A stretch of DNA of 64,000 nucleotides from an uncultured Spartobacteria bacterium (GCA_938011325.1 CALLUD010000025.1:1-64000); one strand, 5' to 3'. Positions 41,376 through 50,656 are shown, counted from the stretch's first letter. Translations and numbers: made by a program. Notes: generated by a model from the sequence alone, not told the origin.

Positions 41376-44300
41376 TTACGCCTTCAGACCTTCAGGAATG
41401 GCGTCGCGGTCGCTTGACGGCTTCACGCGGAACACTCGCAGAACGACGACGAAGAACAGCGGGATGAGCAGGACGCCAAAGAAGGTCGCCGCGAGGGTTC
41501 CGCCGATTACGCCGGTGCCGATTGCATTCTGGCCGCCGGAGCCTGCGCCGGTGGAGATCGCCAGCGGAACGACGCCGAATCCAAATGCCATCGAGGTCAT
41601 GAGAATCGGCCGCAGACGCTGACGTGCAGCCAGCAGAGCCGCAGAGACCAGATCCATGCCGCTCTCGAAGTTTGCCTTCGCGAATTCGACGATGAGGATC
41701 GCGTTCTTCGCGGAGAGGCCCACGATCGTGAGAATGCCGACCTGCAGGAACACGTCGTTGGACAATCCGCGCAGCCACGTCGCGAGCACGGCGCCGAAAA
41801 CGCCGAGCGGCACGGCGAGCATGACCGCCGCAGGGATCGACCAGCTTTCGTAGAGCGCCGCGAGGCAGAGGAAGACGACGACCACCGAGACGAGATAGAG
41901 CGCCCCGGCCTGCGCACCGGCGGCGCGTTCCTCGTAGGACAACCCGGTCCAATCGAAGCTGACGCCGGGCGGAAGTTTCGCGGCGATTTCCTCCATCGCC
42001 TTCATTGCGTCGCCGCTGCTGAGGCCGGGTGCGGCATTGCCCTGGATCTGCATGGATGGGCGGCCGTTGTATCGCTCGAGGCGCGGCGAGCCATACGTCC
42101 ATGAGCCCGTTGCAAACGCGGAGAAGGGAACCATCTTGCCGTCCTTGTTCCGGACATACCACTGGCCGAAATCCTCGGGCTTCATGCGGGAGTTTGCGTC
42201 GCCCTGGATGAAGACGCGCTTCACACGACCGCGGTCGACGAAGTCGTTCACGTAGTTGGATCCAAACGCGGCGGAGAGCGTGGCGTTGATGTCGGAGATG
42301 GTCAGGCCGAGGGCGCTGGCTTTCTCGCGATCGATGTCGATGTGGTATTGCGGTTCGTCATCGAGACCATTCGGACGGACACCCACAAGCGCGGGATTCT
42401 CCGCCGCCATGCCGAGCAGCTGGTTGCGGGCCTGCATGAGCGTCTCATGGCCGACGTTGGCGATGTCCATGAGCTGGAAATCAAAACCGCTGGCGTTGCC
42501 GAGCTCCATCACGGCGGGCGGCGCGATGGTGAAGACCATTGCCTCGCGCAGGGGCATGAATCTCGCCATCGCGCGCTGGGCGATGGCATGGACGCGGTTT
42601 TGGCGGCCCGGACGTTCCTCCCAGTCGCGCAGCTTCACGAAGGCGATGCCGACATTTTGTCCGCGACCGGCGAAGCTGAATCCCGCAACCGTGAAGACGC
42701 CCTCGACGTTGTCCTTTTCCTCCTCGAGGAGGTAGTTGCGAACCTTGTCGAGCACGCGCTCGGTGTTTGTGATCGTGCTGCCCGGAGGCAGGGTGACGAG
42801 CGCGAACATGCGTCCCTGGTCCTCCTCGGGCAGGAAGGATGTCGGCAGGCGTCCGAAGAGGAAGGCCATGATGCCGACGATCGCGAGGTAGATGACGAGA
42901 TAGCGACCGGTGCGACGAAGGATGTGCTGGACGACGCTTTCGTAGCGGTTCGTGCCGGCGGCGAACATGCGGTTGAACCAGCCGAAGAATCCTCGCCGAT
43001 GCTCCATGTGGCCTTTCTCGACCGGCTTCAGCAACGTCGCGCAGAGCGAGGGCGTGAGCACGATCGCAACGACCACCGAGAGCGCCATTGCGGACACGAT
43101 CGTGATCGAAAACTGCCGGTAGATCACGCCGGTGGATCCGCCGAAGAAGGCCATCGGCACAAAGACTGCGGACAACACGAGACCGATCGCGATGAGCGCG
43201 CCGGTGATCTGGTCCATGGATTTGCGTGTCGCCTCGAGCGGCGACAATCCCTCCTCGGACATCACGCGCTCGACGTTTTCGACCACGACGATCGCGTCGT
43301 CCACGAGCAGACCGATCGCGAGGACCATGCCGAACATCGTGAGCGTGTTGATCGAGAATCCGAACGCGGCCAGCACGGCAAACGTGCCGAGCAGCACGAC
43401 CGGAATCGCGATGGTCGGAATGAGCGTCGCGCGGAAGTTCTGCAGGAACAGATACATCACGAAGAACACGAGGATCACCGCCTCGACGAGCGTCTTGAAC
43501 ACCTCGTGGATCGAGATCGCGACAAACGGCGCCGTGTCGAGCGGGTAGTAGACATCCAGGCCTTCCGGCATCGTCGGACGCAGGCGGTCAATCGTCGCCT
43601 TCACGTTTGCGACGGCGTCCAGCGCGTTCGCTCCGCTCGCCAGTCGCACCGCCATGCCCGAGGCGGGCATGCCGTTGAACTTCGCGGAGAGCGAGTAATT
43701 CTCGCCGCCGAGCTCGACCCTCGCCACATCCCGGAGACGGACCTGGCCGCCGTCCGGATTCACCTTGAGCAGGATGTTTCCAAATTCCTCGGGCGTTTCG
43801 AGCCGTGTGGGACCGATGACGGTGGCGTTGAGTTCCTGACCCTCGGCGGCGGGGCGGGCGCCGAGTTCACCCGCGGAGACCTGGACGTTCTGCGCGGCGA
43901 TGGCGTTGCGAACATCAACGGGCGTAAGGTGGTAGTTGTTCAGCTTCGCGGGATCGAGCCAGATGCGCATCGCGTATTGCGAACCGAAGACCTGAAAGTC
44001 GCCGACGCCTGGCGTGCGGCTCACGGGGTCCTGCACCGTGGAAACGATGTAATCGGCGATGTCGCTGTCGGTCATGCGTCCGTCCGTCGAGACGAATGCG
44101 GCGACGAGCATGAAGTTGCGTGTGGCCTTGGCGACGCGGATGCCCTGCTGCTGGACTTCCTGCGGCAGCAGAGGCGTGGCGAGCGCGAGTTTGTTCTGCA
44201 CCTGCACCTGCGCGATGTTTGGGTCCGTGCCCTGCGCAAAAGTGAGCGTGATGGTCATGCTGCCGTCCTTCGTGCTCTCGGAGCTGAAGTAGAGCAGGTT

Positions 44301-44519
44301 GTCGATGCCGTTCATCTGCTGCTCGATGACCTGCACGACCGAGCTCTGCACCGTGGCGGCGGAGGCGCCGGGGTAGTTGACGGAGATCGCGATCGCGGGC
44401 GGCGCGATGTCCGGATACTGCGCCACCGGGAGCGTGCGCAGGGCGAGCGCTCCGGTGAGCATGATGACGATGGCAATGACCCATGCGAAGACGGGTCGGT
44501 CGATGAAATAGCGGGCCAT
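41376..44519 (-). CDS. RND multidrug efflux pump, inner-membrane subunit (AcrB/MexB-like)
   Basis: A 1047-residue HAE1-type pump starting MARYFIDRPVFAWVIAIVIM. Twelve helices with two large periplasmic loops are evident. The proton-relay aspartates lie in AIGLLVDDAIVVVENVERVM (about residue 405), and the second half carries FAKANFESGMDLVSAALLAA and RLRPILMTSMAFGFGVVPLA as expected. Periplasmic parts include YFSSESTKDGSMTITLTFAQ and SGSNYVNDF-like strands. The pump exports hydrophobic drugs or detergents with an adaptor and outer-membrane channel; the channel gene is not here. It follows the adaptor by 6 bp and is presumably under the TetR-type repressor. Confidence 0.95.
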   Translation of the reverse strand: MARYFIDRPVFAWVIAIVIMLTGALALRTLPVAQYPDIAPPAIAISVNYPGASAATVQSSVVQVIEQQMNGIDNLLYFSSESTKDGSMTITLTFAQGTDPNIAQVQVQNKLALATPLLPQEVQQQGIRVAKATRNFMLVAAFVSTDGRMTDSDIADYIVSTVQDPVSRTPGVGDFQVFGSQYAMRIWLDPAKLNNYHLTPVDVRNAIAAQNVQVSAGELGARPAAEGQELNATVIGPTRLETPEEFGNILLKVNPDGGQVRLRDVARVELGGENYSLSAKFNGMPASGMAVRLASGANALDAVANVKATIDRLRPTMPEGLDVYYPLDTAPFVAISIHEVFKTLVEAVILVFFVMYLFLQNFRATLIPTIAIPVVLLGTFAVLAAFGFSINTLTMFGMVLAIGLLVDDAIVVVENVERVMSEEGLSPLEATRKSMDQITGALIAIGLVLSAVFVPMAFFGGSTGVIYRQFSITIVSAMALSVVVAIVLTPSLCATLLKPVEKGHMEHRRGFFGWFNRMFAAGTNRYESVVQHILRRTGRYLVIYLAIVGIMAFLFGRLPTSFLPEEDQGRMFALVTLPPGSTITNTERVLDKVRNYLLEEEKDNVEGVFTVAGFSFAGRGQNVGIAFVKLRDWEERPGRQNRVHAIAQRAMARFMPLREAMVFTIAPPAVMELGNASGFDFQLMDIANVGHETLMQARNQLLGMAAENPALVGVRPNGLDDEPQYHIDIDREKASALGLTISDINATLSAAFGSNYVNDFVDRGRVKRVFIQGDANSRMKPEDFGQWYVRNKDGKMVPFSAFATGSWTYGSPRLERYNGRPSMQIQGNAAPGLSSGDAMKAMEEIAAKLPPGVSFDWTGLSYEERAAGAQAGALYLVSVVVVFLCLAALYESWSIPAAVMLAVPLGVFGAVLATWLRGLSNDVFLQVGILTIVGLSAKNAILIVEFAKANFESGMDLVSAALLAARQRLRPILMTSMAFGFGVVPLAISTGAGSGGQNAIGTGVIGGTLAATFFGVLLIPLFFVVVLRVFRVKPSSDRDAIPEGLKA

Positions 44520-44525
44520 GGTGCG

Positions 44526-45671
44526 TTACTCCGCGGGCTCCGGCTGAACTTCGACGGGCTTCACCTTCGCGCCGGGTCCCGTTTTTTGGAGACCCTCCAC
44601 GATCACGCGGTCGCCAGGTGCGAGCCCCTTGGTCACGAGCCAGCGATCGCCGATGGCGCGGCTTGTCTCGAGAACACGGGATTCGACTCGATCGTCCGCA
44701 CCCACGACGAGAGCGACGGGCTCGCCGCGCTGGTTGCGGGTGACACCGCGCTGGGGCACGAGAATGGCGTCCTCCTTCACGCCCTCGGTGACGAGCGTGC
44801 GCACAAACATGCCGGGGAGAAGCTCGTGCCGGGGATTGGGAAACACCGCACGCAACGTGACCGAGCCGGTGCTGGGGTCCACGCTGACCTCGGAAAACTG
44901 GAGCTTTCCGGGCTCGGAATACATCGTGCCATCCTCGAGCACGAGTCGGGCTCCGGCTTCCTGATCGCCGGCATCCTTCAACTCGCCGGAGGCAAGTTCG
45001 CGCTGGAGACGCAAGAGCTGCGCGCTGGACTGGGTGACGTCGACGTAGATCGGGTCCAGCTGCTGGACGACGGCGAGGGCCTCCGCCTGCTGGGCGGTGA
45101 CCAGCGCGCCTTCGGTGACGGATGAACGGCCGATCGTTCCGGCGATGGGCGAGAGAACCTTCGTGTATTCGAGGTCAATGCGAGCCTTGTCCTCGGCGGC
45201 GCGCGCGGCTGCGAGATCGGCGTGGACCTGCTTCAACGCCGCGGCGGCCTCATCGTATTCCTGCTGGCTGACGACGTCGTTCTTGATGAGCCGCTCGACA
45301 CGCTCGGTATTGAGTCTCCCGACCTCGACGGCGGCCTCCGCGCGGGCCACCGCCGCCTTGGCGCTGTCGAACGCCGCCTGATAGGGCGCGGGGTCGATCT
45401 GGTAAAGCTGTTCGCCGGCCTTTACCTCTCCGCCCTCCGTAAACAGGCGCTTGAGAATGATGCCCCCGACCTGCGGACGAACTTCCGCGATTCGATAGGC
45501 CGCCGTTCGGCCCGGAAGCTCGGTGACGATCTCCGTCCGCTCCGGCTGAATCGTGACCACTCCGACTTCCTGCGGAGGACGCTCGGCCGGCTGCGACGGA
45601 GCAGACTGCCGCCCACAACTGGCGAGTAGGACGGCAACTGCGAGAACACGGAAAATTCGAGTCAGGGCCAT
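44526..45671 (-). CDS. RND periplasmic adaptor lipoprotein (AcrA-like)
   Basis: From ATG 45671 the product has 381 residues and begins with a lipoprotein signal (FRVLAVAVLLASCG, cysteine at about residue 18). The membrane-fusion-protein order is seen: lipoyl-like strand (AEVRPQVGGIILKRLFTEGG), alpha hairpin (about 95-165, AKAAVARAEAAVEVGRLNTE, EYDEAAAALKQVHADLAA), second lipoyl half (LSPIAGTIGRSSVTEGALV), beta barrel (GSVTLRAVFPNPRHELLPGM) and membrane-proximal end. It links the pump to an outer-membrane channel. Expression is likely controlled by the neighbouring TetR-type gene via a dyad in the gap. Confidence 0.94.
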   Translation of the reverse strand: MALTRIFRVLAVAVLLASCGRQSAPSQPAERPPQEVGVVTIQPERTEIVTELPGRTAAYRIAEVRPQVGGIILKRLFTEGGEVKAGEQLYQIDPAPYQAAFDSAKAAVARAEAAVEVGRLNTERVERLIKNDVVSQQEYDEAAAALKQVHADLAAARAAEDKARIDLEYTKVLSPIAGTIGRSSVTEGALVTAQQAEALAVVQQLDPIYVDVTQSSAQLLRLQRELASGELKDAGDQEAGARLVLEDGTMYSEPGKLQFSEVSVDPSTGSVTLRAVFPNPRHELLPGMFVRTLVTEGVKEDAILVPQRGVTRNQRGEPVALVVGADDRVESRVLETSRAIGDRWLVTKGLAPGDRVIVEGLQKTGPGAKVKPVEVQPEPAE

Positions 45672-45687
45672 ACGAAGCGATGCAATA

Positions 45688-45713
45688 AGTGATGAAATAA
45701 AATAATATTCACT
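45688..45713. promoter_or_regulatory. Second operator-like dyad before the adaptor gene
   Basis: AGTGA (45688-45692) and TCACT (45709-45713) flank an AT-rich core with ATAAAATAAT, a loose copy of the palindrome upstream of the TetR-type gene. It lies 17 bp before the adaptor start, so it may let the repressor control the pump genes separately. Confidence 0.4.
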
Positions 45714-45729
45714 AAACCGGCAAAAAAAG

Positions 45730-46320
45730 TCACTCGAGCGCCCGGCGGAGAAATCGCAACTGGGCACGGACGTGCGCATCATTTTCGTCAGGGCGGAATT
45801 CACGCCGATGGTGAGGGTGGAGGAGGACGTTGACGCAGTCGCGAAGAATGGTCGCCGAGTCCGCCGGGAGGTCCTTGCGAAACTCCCCGGTGCGAATGCC
45901 TTCTTCGATCAGCTGATGAAAAACGCCCACGATGAACGTGTCGTAGTCGGCAATGCAGGGCCAGGCCTCCTCACGGGCGGTCTGGACGATATGGAAGATC
46001 TGCCGCTCGTTGCGGAGCAACTCGTGCTGGAAGTGAAAGACCGTTAGCACGACATTCTCCAATCGCTCGAACGCGCTTCCGGATCCGCGAACCTTGGAGA
46101 GAACCAGCGTCTTGAGTTTCCGGATATTCTCCCCGGCGCACGCCTGAACAATCGCGTTTTTCGAAGGGAAGAACTTGTAGATATTCGCCGGCGACATTCG
46201 CAGGTCGTCCGCGATGTCGGCGATCGTGGTTTTCCCCACCCCATAGCGTCTGAATAACTCGTCGGCCTTTTCGAGAATGAGCTGGCGGGATTCTTCTTTA
46301 CTGAGGCCGGTGCGGGGCAT
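45730..46320 (-). CDS. TetR-family repressor of the efflux operon
   Basis: A 196-residue TetR-type regulator from ATG 46320 (MPRTGLSKEESRQLILEKAD). The helix-turn-helix is GVGKTTIADIADDLRMSPANIYKFF (described here by its core, about residues 27-51). The C-terminal ligand domain is divergent, as usual (LENVVLTVFHFQHELLRNER, EEAWPCIADYDTFIVGVFHQ). It lies 58 bp upstream of the adaptor on the same strand and is preceded by a perfect palindrome. Such repressors sense the drugs exported by the pump. Longer in-frame starts exist to 46407 but run over the operator. Confidence 0.88.
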   Translation of the reverse strand: MPRTGLSKEESRQLILEKADELFRRYGVGKTTIADIADDLRMSPANIYKFFPSKNAIVQACAGENIRKLKTLVLSKVRGSGSAFERLENVVLTVFHFQHELLRNERQIFHIVQTAREEAWPCIADYDTFIVGVFHQLIEEGIRTGEFRKDLPADSATILRDCVNVLLHPHHRREFRPDENDAHVRAQLRFLRRALE

Positions 46321-46336
46321 GGGGATAATTTGTGAA

Positions 46337-46357
46337 TAGTAAATAAAATATTTACTA
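46337..46357. promoter_or_regulatory. Perfect palindromic operator upstream of the TetR-type gene
   Basis: TAGTAAATA (46337-46345) and TATTTACTA (46349-46357) are exact complements around AAA. The dyad lies 16 bp before the repressor start in an AT-rich stretch unlike the surroundings and most likely binds the encoded TetR-type protein. Confidence 0.65.
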
Positions 46358-46734
46358 ACGAATGTCAACCACCCGGCATTCCTGAGCGCCATAATGCATT
46401 GCTCCACGTCATTTCTCGGCGCGTCGCCGGATCACGGTGCCGGTTCGCACACATGTTGCAGAGCATGTTTGCAGCTGGTTGAGAAACCGGTCGAGACTCG
46501 CTCTCCGCGAGAATCATCGCGAAGGCGGCATTGCCCAAACGAGGCCGCCCGCGAAAAGCAATTCCACGTGATTCCAATCGGAGCGCAGCTGCGGCATGGG
46601 CGGAAGACTCCCGCGACCTGCTCGCGGAAAAATCGCCGCCATCGCGGTCGAATCACTGGTTCGCCACAACCGGAGTCGCGCCACACACGCCCCAGCCCGG
46701 GCGGGACTTCTATTTCTCGAGCTTGAGGAAGAGA
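46358..46734. other. Intergenic region before tRNA-Tyr
   Basis: About 377 bp, GC-rich, no convincing gene. Short frames here run across the tRNA in antisense. A TTG-started frame with KRGRPRK at its front was considered and set aside. Nothing else is recognised. Confidence 0.4.
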
Positions 46735-46820
46735 TGGTGGGCAGGGCTGGATTCGAACCAGCGAAGGCAAGAGCCAGCGGATTTACAGTCCGCCCCGTTT
46801 GGCCACTCCGGAACCTACCC
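46735..46820 (-). tRNA. tRNA-Tyr (anticodon GTA)
   Basis: On the minus strand the acceptor arm GGGTAGG pairs with CCTGCCC (one G-T wobble), followed by discriminator A and an encoded CCA. The anticodon loop CTGTAAA sits in stem GCGGA/TCCGC. A long variable arm (about TGGCTCTTGCCTTCG) and T arm GCTGGTTCGAATCCAGC complete a class II tRNA of 86 bases. Confidence 0.95.
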
Positions 46821-46827
46821 CCAATGA

Positions 46828-47511
46828 TTACAGCCGAGGTGCGGCTTGCCCCGCTGCGGTTTCCGCAACGCGAGGTTCGATAGACATAGTCTTGATCACG
46901 ATTTTCTCCAAGGGAAAATCGTTGGAATCCGTCGGTCTTCCGCTGAGATAGTTGAGAATCTCGAGACCTTCGATGACTTCTCCGAAGACGGTGTATTGTC
47001 CGTCGAGCTGCGGCATGGGCTGGAGACAGACGTAGAACTGGCTGCCATTCGACGCGCGCGTGGGATTCACGTCGTCGTCGAGCCGCGATGTGGCGACCGC
47101 GCCGAGCACGTGCTTGCGTTTGATTTCGGCCGGGACCGTGTAACCGGGACCGCCGGTGCCGGAGCGCGGGTTGTCACCTCGGCGGCTGTAGGGATCGCCC
47201 GTTTGCACGAGGTAATTTTCAAACACGCGATGGAACCGCATGCCGTTGTAGTAGCGGCGGCGAATGAGCTCCTTGAAATTCGCAACGGTTTGCGGCGCCG
47301 CGTCGTCGTAGAGGCCGATGACCACCCGCTGCGTCTGCCGCTCCTTGCCGAACTGAATGTTCATTACGGCCACCTCGGGGCCAATGGGCGCCGCAGGCGT
47401 CCGGGGCGTGGAAGCGGGAATATCAGACGCGGGCGGCGGCTGCTTCGTCGCGCAGGCGGAAAGGACAAGTCCGGCGGTGACGGCAATCGAGGCTAGGAAG
47501 ACGTTGCGCAT
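46828..47511 (-). CDS. Cyclophilin-type peptidyl-prolyl isomerase lipoprotein
   Basis: From ATG 47511 the product has 227 residues and begins with a lipoprotein signal (FLASIAVTAGLVLSACATK, cysteine near residue 20). A proline-rich linker leads to the cyclophilin domain (about 55-215) with YDDAAPQTVANFKELIRRRY, GMRFHRVFENYLVQTGDP, the glycine-rich loop, GSQFYVCLQPMPQLDGQYTV and VFGEVIEGLE. Active-site residues (R in FHRV, F/Q in QFYV) are present. It catalyses proline isomerisation in the periplasm. The first codons overlap the YgfZ-like gene by 19 bp. Confidence 0.9.
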   Translation of the reverse strand: MRNVFLASIAVTAGLVLSACATKQPPPASDIPASTPRTPAAPIGPEVAVMNIQFGKERQTQRVVIGLYDDAAPQTVANFKELIRRRYYNGMRFHRVFENYLVQTGDPYSRRGDNPRSGTGGPGYTVPAEIKRKHVLGAVATSRLDDDVNPTRASNGSQFYVCLQPMPQLDGQYTVFGEVIEGLEILNYLSGRPTDSNDFPLEKIVIKTMSIEPRVAETAAGQAAPRL

Positions 47512-48368
47512 TCGAGCTGGCGAAGTTGGATTTGGGTGGGACCCGATTCGAGGATGAGCGTCGCGGCCGGATCGACTCCGCGCTTGATGTAGCAAAGGCC
47601 AATGACCGGAGACAATGCAAACTGTGGCGCGACCGAGGTGACCACGCCTGCCTCGCGGCCGTCAGCGCCTGTCCTGACCAACACGCCGGGTGTGGGGACC
47701 GGCCCGCTCACGACTTCGAAAACGTGCAGCTGGCGGTTCACGTGGCCGACGCTCTTCACGCGCGACACGACTTCCTGGCCGATGTAGCAGCCCTTGTGGA
47801 AATCGACGGCAGTCTCGTCGAGACCGGCTTCCGCGGGAAGCGTTTCCGGGGTGAGCTCGGCGCCCCATCGGGGGACCCGGTTTTCGATTCGCAGATATTC
47901 CGCGACATCCGCGCCTGCGAGCGGCGCCTCGACGGACGCGCCGGGCGGAAGGTCGATCCCCGGGCAGCCAAGACGGTCGATTCTCAATGCGCCCTCCGGC
48001 CCATCCTTCAACGCCGCCGGACCGAAGACATGCAGGCACCCTTCAAACTCGATCGCACTCAACTCCACATCGTCGGCCACGATGTAGCGCTCCAACCTCG
48101 CCCCGATCTGCTCGCTCTGGTCCGCGTCGCATTCGACGACCAGGCGGCCTTCCTCGCTCCAGATCCACACCACGCCGTCGAGGCGACCTTTCGCGGAGAG
48201 AATGCACGCAAGCATCGCACGGCCGGGCTGCAGCTTGCGAAGGTCGTTGGAAACCTGGCCGTTCAGGTAGCGCAATCGGTCCGCACCGGTGAGGATGAAT
48301 CGCGACCGGCCGGTGATCTCGATCACCCCGCCCGTGGTGCGGAAATCCTCCAGTGGATTCCCGGTCAC
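47493..48368 (-). CDS. YgfZ/GcvT-like folate-binding protein
   Basis: A 291-residue member of the YgfZ family, aminomethyltransferase-like proteins that use tetrahydrofolate to keep certain Fe-S enzymes active. The family signature is KGCYIGQEVVSR (about residue 192, with the conserved cysteine). Supporting blocks are RLRYLNGQVSNDLRKLQPGR (about 30-50), IYRIENRVPRWGAELTPETL-like text and HKGC context. It overlaps the 3-hydroxyisobutyrate-dehydrogenase-like gene by four bases and the cyclophilin start by 19. It may support the Fe-S group encoded at 17.7-19.3 kb. Confidence 0.88.
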   Translation of the reverse strand: MTGNPLEDFRTTGGVIEITGRSRFILTGADRLRYLNGQVSNDLRKLQPGRAMLACILSAKGRLDGVVWIWSEEGRLVVECDADQSEQIGARLERYIVADDVELSAIEFEGCLHVFGPAALKDGPEGALRIDRLGCPGIDLPPGASVEAPLAGADVAEYLRIENRVPRWGAELTPETLPAEAGLDETAVDFHKGCYIGQEVVSRVKSVGHVNRQLHVFEVVSGPVPTPGVLVRTGADGREAGVVTSVAPQFALSPVIGLCYIKRGVDPAATLILESGPTQIQLRQLECATSS

Positions 48369-49330
48369 GACTTGCTTTTCGCGCCGCCGAACAGCGGAAA
48401 GAGCTTCGCGGGCGACGCCGGTTTCTTCTCCTCGCTCGCCTGCCCCAGTGCGGCCAGTGCCGCGGGGTCGACCGGCTCCTTGCCGGGAAATTCGTAATGG
48501 CTCGCGACCGCCGAAAAATCCTGGTCGCCCCAGCCTTTTTGCATTCCAGCCATCAGGGCGCCTCCGGCGGCCGCCGCAACCGGCAGATCAATGCCGGCCT
48601 TGCGCCCCACCGAAAGAGCGAGCTGGATGTCCTTGAACATGTTTCGCAACGCGAAATGCGTCTCGAAATTTCCCGCCACCATCAGGGGCAGTTTCGCGTC
48701 GGCGAGTTTCGAGCGGGTGCCATGATTCGCGATCACTTCGAGGAAGCGTGTCGCGGGAACTCCGTTGCTGTCGACCAGCGCCGCCGCCTCGGCCAGTGCC
48801 TCGACCGTCGCCGCCGCGATCAGATTGCCCGCAAGCTTTACCAGGCTCGCCTGCCCGACTTCGCCGAACTCCAGAATCGTCTGCGAACTCACGCTCAGGA
48901 TCGGGCGCACCCGATCAATCAATTCCTTCGAGCCCGCAACGTAATAGACGAGCTGATTCGCCTCCGCTGCATCGCGGCTGCCGGTAAACGGAGCATCCAG
49001 GAATCCCGCACTCTGCGCACTGGCAATCTGCGCCGCCTCTCTGGATTCCTCGGGCGAGATCGTCGAGTGGTTTGCGATGAGGTGGCGGGCGGTGAGAGCC
49101 GGCGACAGCGCCTTCAGCGTTTCGAGCACGGCCGGACCGTCCGCCAGAAACAGCAGAACGATGTCCGCCGCCTCCGCGACTTCCGCGGGTGAGGAAAGGA
49201 AATTCGGCTCGGCCTTTGGCGACCGATTCCAGACCCAGACCTCGTAACCCGCCCGGCGCAGATTGGCCGCGACTCGCGAGCCAATCGTGCCGAGACCAAT
49301 AACGCCAACCGCCTGCTTTCTACCCGCCAT
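48365..49330 (-). CDS. 3-hydroxyisobutyrate dehydrogenase-like NAD(P) enzyme
   Basis: A 321-residue beta-hydroxyacid dehydrogenase. The Rossmann start is VGVIGLGTIGSRVAANLRRA, with VWNRSPKAEP after the second strand. Other blocks are ADIVLLFLADGPAV, SAGFLDAPFTGSRDAAEANQ (substrate motif), and VGQASLVKLAGNLIAAATVE with the catalytic lysine near residue 170. The C-terminal helical domain is normal, followed by a short polar extension. The acid reduced or oxidised is unknown; glyoxylate/succinic-semialdehyde reductases of this family are equally possible. It is coupled to the YgfZ-like gene. Confidence 0.87.
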   Translation of the reverse strand: MAGRKQAVGVIGLGTIGSRVAANLRRAGYEVWVWNRSPKAEPNFLSSPAEVAEAADIVLLFLADGPAVLETLKALSPALTARHLIANHSTISPEESREAAQIASAQSAGFLDAPFTGSRDAAEANQLVYYVAGSKELIDRVRPILSVSSQTILEFGEVGQASLVKLAGNLIAAATVEALAEAAALVDSNGVPATRFLEVIANHGTRSKLADAKLPLMVAGNFETHFALRNMFKDIQLALSVGRKAGIDLPVAAAAGGALMAGMQKGWGDQDFSAVASHYEFPGKEPVDPAALAALGQASEEKKPASPAKLFPLFGGAKSKS

Positions 49331-49341
49331 TCCGGAGCCGC

Positions 49342-50442
49342 TTAATTCGAGGTTTCGGCCTCGTCACCACCAGCCGGCGCACCAGACTGCGGTTGCGGCG
49401 TCGGAAGCGACGTCTCGATCTTCGCGTCGTTGCGGAGTTTCGCGATCAATTCCTGCACCGCGACCTGCTCCTTCTGGCTCTCGAGGTAGCCCTTGAGCTG
49501 CGGCTCGATCTCCTCGAAGGACGCCGTCTCGGCGGGCTTCTTGTCGGTAACCTTGATCACGTGATAGCCAAACTGCGTCTTCACCGGGCCGACCACTTCG
49601 CCCTTCTCGGCACTGAATGCCGCCTTGGAAAACTCGGGCACCATCTGGCCCTCGGCGAAGTAGCTCAGGTCGCCGCCCTGGCCCTTGCCGTCCGGACCCT
49701 TGTTTCCAGGATCCTCGGAGAGCTCATCCGCGAGCTTCGCAAAATCCTCGCCCGCCTTGGCCTTCTCGTAAGCCGCCTTGGCCTCGGCCTCCTTTTTCTT
49801 GGCTTCTTCCTCCGAAGCATCCTCCGGCACCATGAACAGAATGTGGCTGGCGCGAACGGTTTCGGGCTGTTTGAACTGCTCGATGTTCTCGTCGTAGAAC
49901 TTCCGGACCTCTTCGTCGGCAATCTTCGCCTGGTCTCCGATCTGCGACTCGATCCATTTGCGCTCCTTGAGACCATTTCGAATGAGCCCCTTCAGCTCGT
50001 CCACGGTCTTGCCGGCCTGGGCGATCTGCTGTTGGAAGGCCTCCTCGTTCGGGAACTGGCTCTTGATGTCCGAAATCTCCTTCTCGACCTCCTGGTCGGT
50101 CACTTCGATATCCTTCGCCTCTGCCTGCAGAAGCTTCTCGATGATGAGGCTGTCGAGGATGCTGTTGTAACCACCGAGCTTCTGGTCAGGGGTCAGCATG
50201 GAGGGATCCACCCCGCTCGCGCGAACTGCGTCGTCAAAGGCCTCTTGAAGGCGGGCGGCGGAAATCGGCTCCCCGTTGACCGTTGCCACCGGGTCCTTCA
50301 ACTCGATGTCCTTGGAAGCCGGGGCAGCGGAATCCGTCCCCTCGGCTGCGGGTTTCTGGGCAGAATCCTGGGCGTGGGCAACGGTGAAGAACGCCACACA
50401 CGGAAGGATGCTGGCGATACGGAAAAACAGGGGACGTTTCAT
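49342..50442 (-). CDS. SurA/PrsA-like parvulin peptidyl-prolyl isomerase
   Basis: From ATG 50442 the product has 366 residues with a signal peptide (FRIASILPCVAFFTVAHA). A SurA-type N-terminal chaperone domain (about 40-185, with PVATVNGEPISAARLQEAF and SILDSLIIEKLLQAEAKD) precedes one parvulin domain (about 190-305: ETVRASHILFMVPEDASEEE, GDLSYFAEGQMVPEFSKAAF, GPVKTQFGYHVIKVTD). The C-terminal tail is Pro/Gln/Glu-rich. It probably assists folding of envelope proteins. The start was chosen at the signal peptide; 27 upstream codons exist but lack one. Confidence 0.9.
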   Translation of the reverse strand: MKRPLFFRIASILPCVAFFTVAHAQDSAQKPAAEGTDSAAPASKDIELKDPVATVNGEPISAARLQEAFDDAVRASGVDPSMLTPDQKLGGYNSILDSLIIEKLLQAEAKDIEVTDQEVEKEISDIKSQFPNEEAFQQQIAQAGKTVDELKGLIRNGLKERKWIESQIGDQAKIADEEVRKFYDENIEQFKQPETVRASHILFMVPEDASEEEAKKKEAEAKAAYEKAKAGEDFAKLADELSEDPGNKGPDGKGQGGDLSYFAEGQMVPEFSKAAFSAEKGEVVGPVKTQFGYHVIKVTDKKPAETASFEEIEPQLKGYLESQKEQVAVQELIAKLRNDAKIETSLPTPQPQSGAPAGGDEAETSN

Positions 50443-50566
50443 GACAATTGGAAGAACGAACCGTTTCGCACGGGAACGGGTTAATTGCCAGCGGATTTTG
50501 GCGGAAATTCCTGATTCCGCCATTTACAAATTGAGCGGTGCACGGCATGTTCTCCCTCCCATCAAA

Positions 50567-50651
50567 GCTCACGTGGCGGAATTGGCAGACGCGTGCGTCT
50601 CAGAAGCGCATGAGGAAACTCGTGGAGGTTCAAGTCCTCTCGTGAGCACCA
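50567..50651 (+). tRNA. tRNA-Leu (anticodon CAG)
   Basis: Acceptor arms GCTCACG and CGTGAGC pair perfectly, followed by discriminator A and an encoded CCA. The anticodon stem TGCGT/GCGCA encloses CTCAGAA (anticodon CAG, reading CUG; one G-T pair). The long variable arm TGAGGAAACTCG and T arm GGAGGTTCAAGTCCTC identify a class II leucine tRNA of 85 bases. Confidence 0.96.
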
Positions 50652-50656
50652 TTCAT

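Noticed and set aside
42342..45125. Plus-strand open frame of over 900 codons
   Set aside because: Antisense to the RND pump and adaptor, which are both complete; the product has antisense composition (His/Asp/Arg).
46531..46827. Frame starting with a KRGRPRK-like front and ending across tRNA-Tyr
   Set aside because: Its second half is the well-known spurious translation of a tRNA antisense strand (AGLDSNQRR-type text); the rest has no support.
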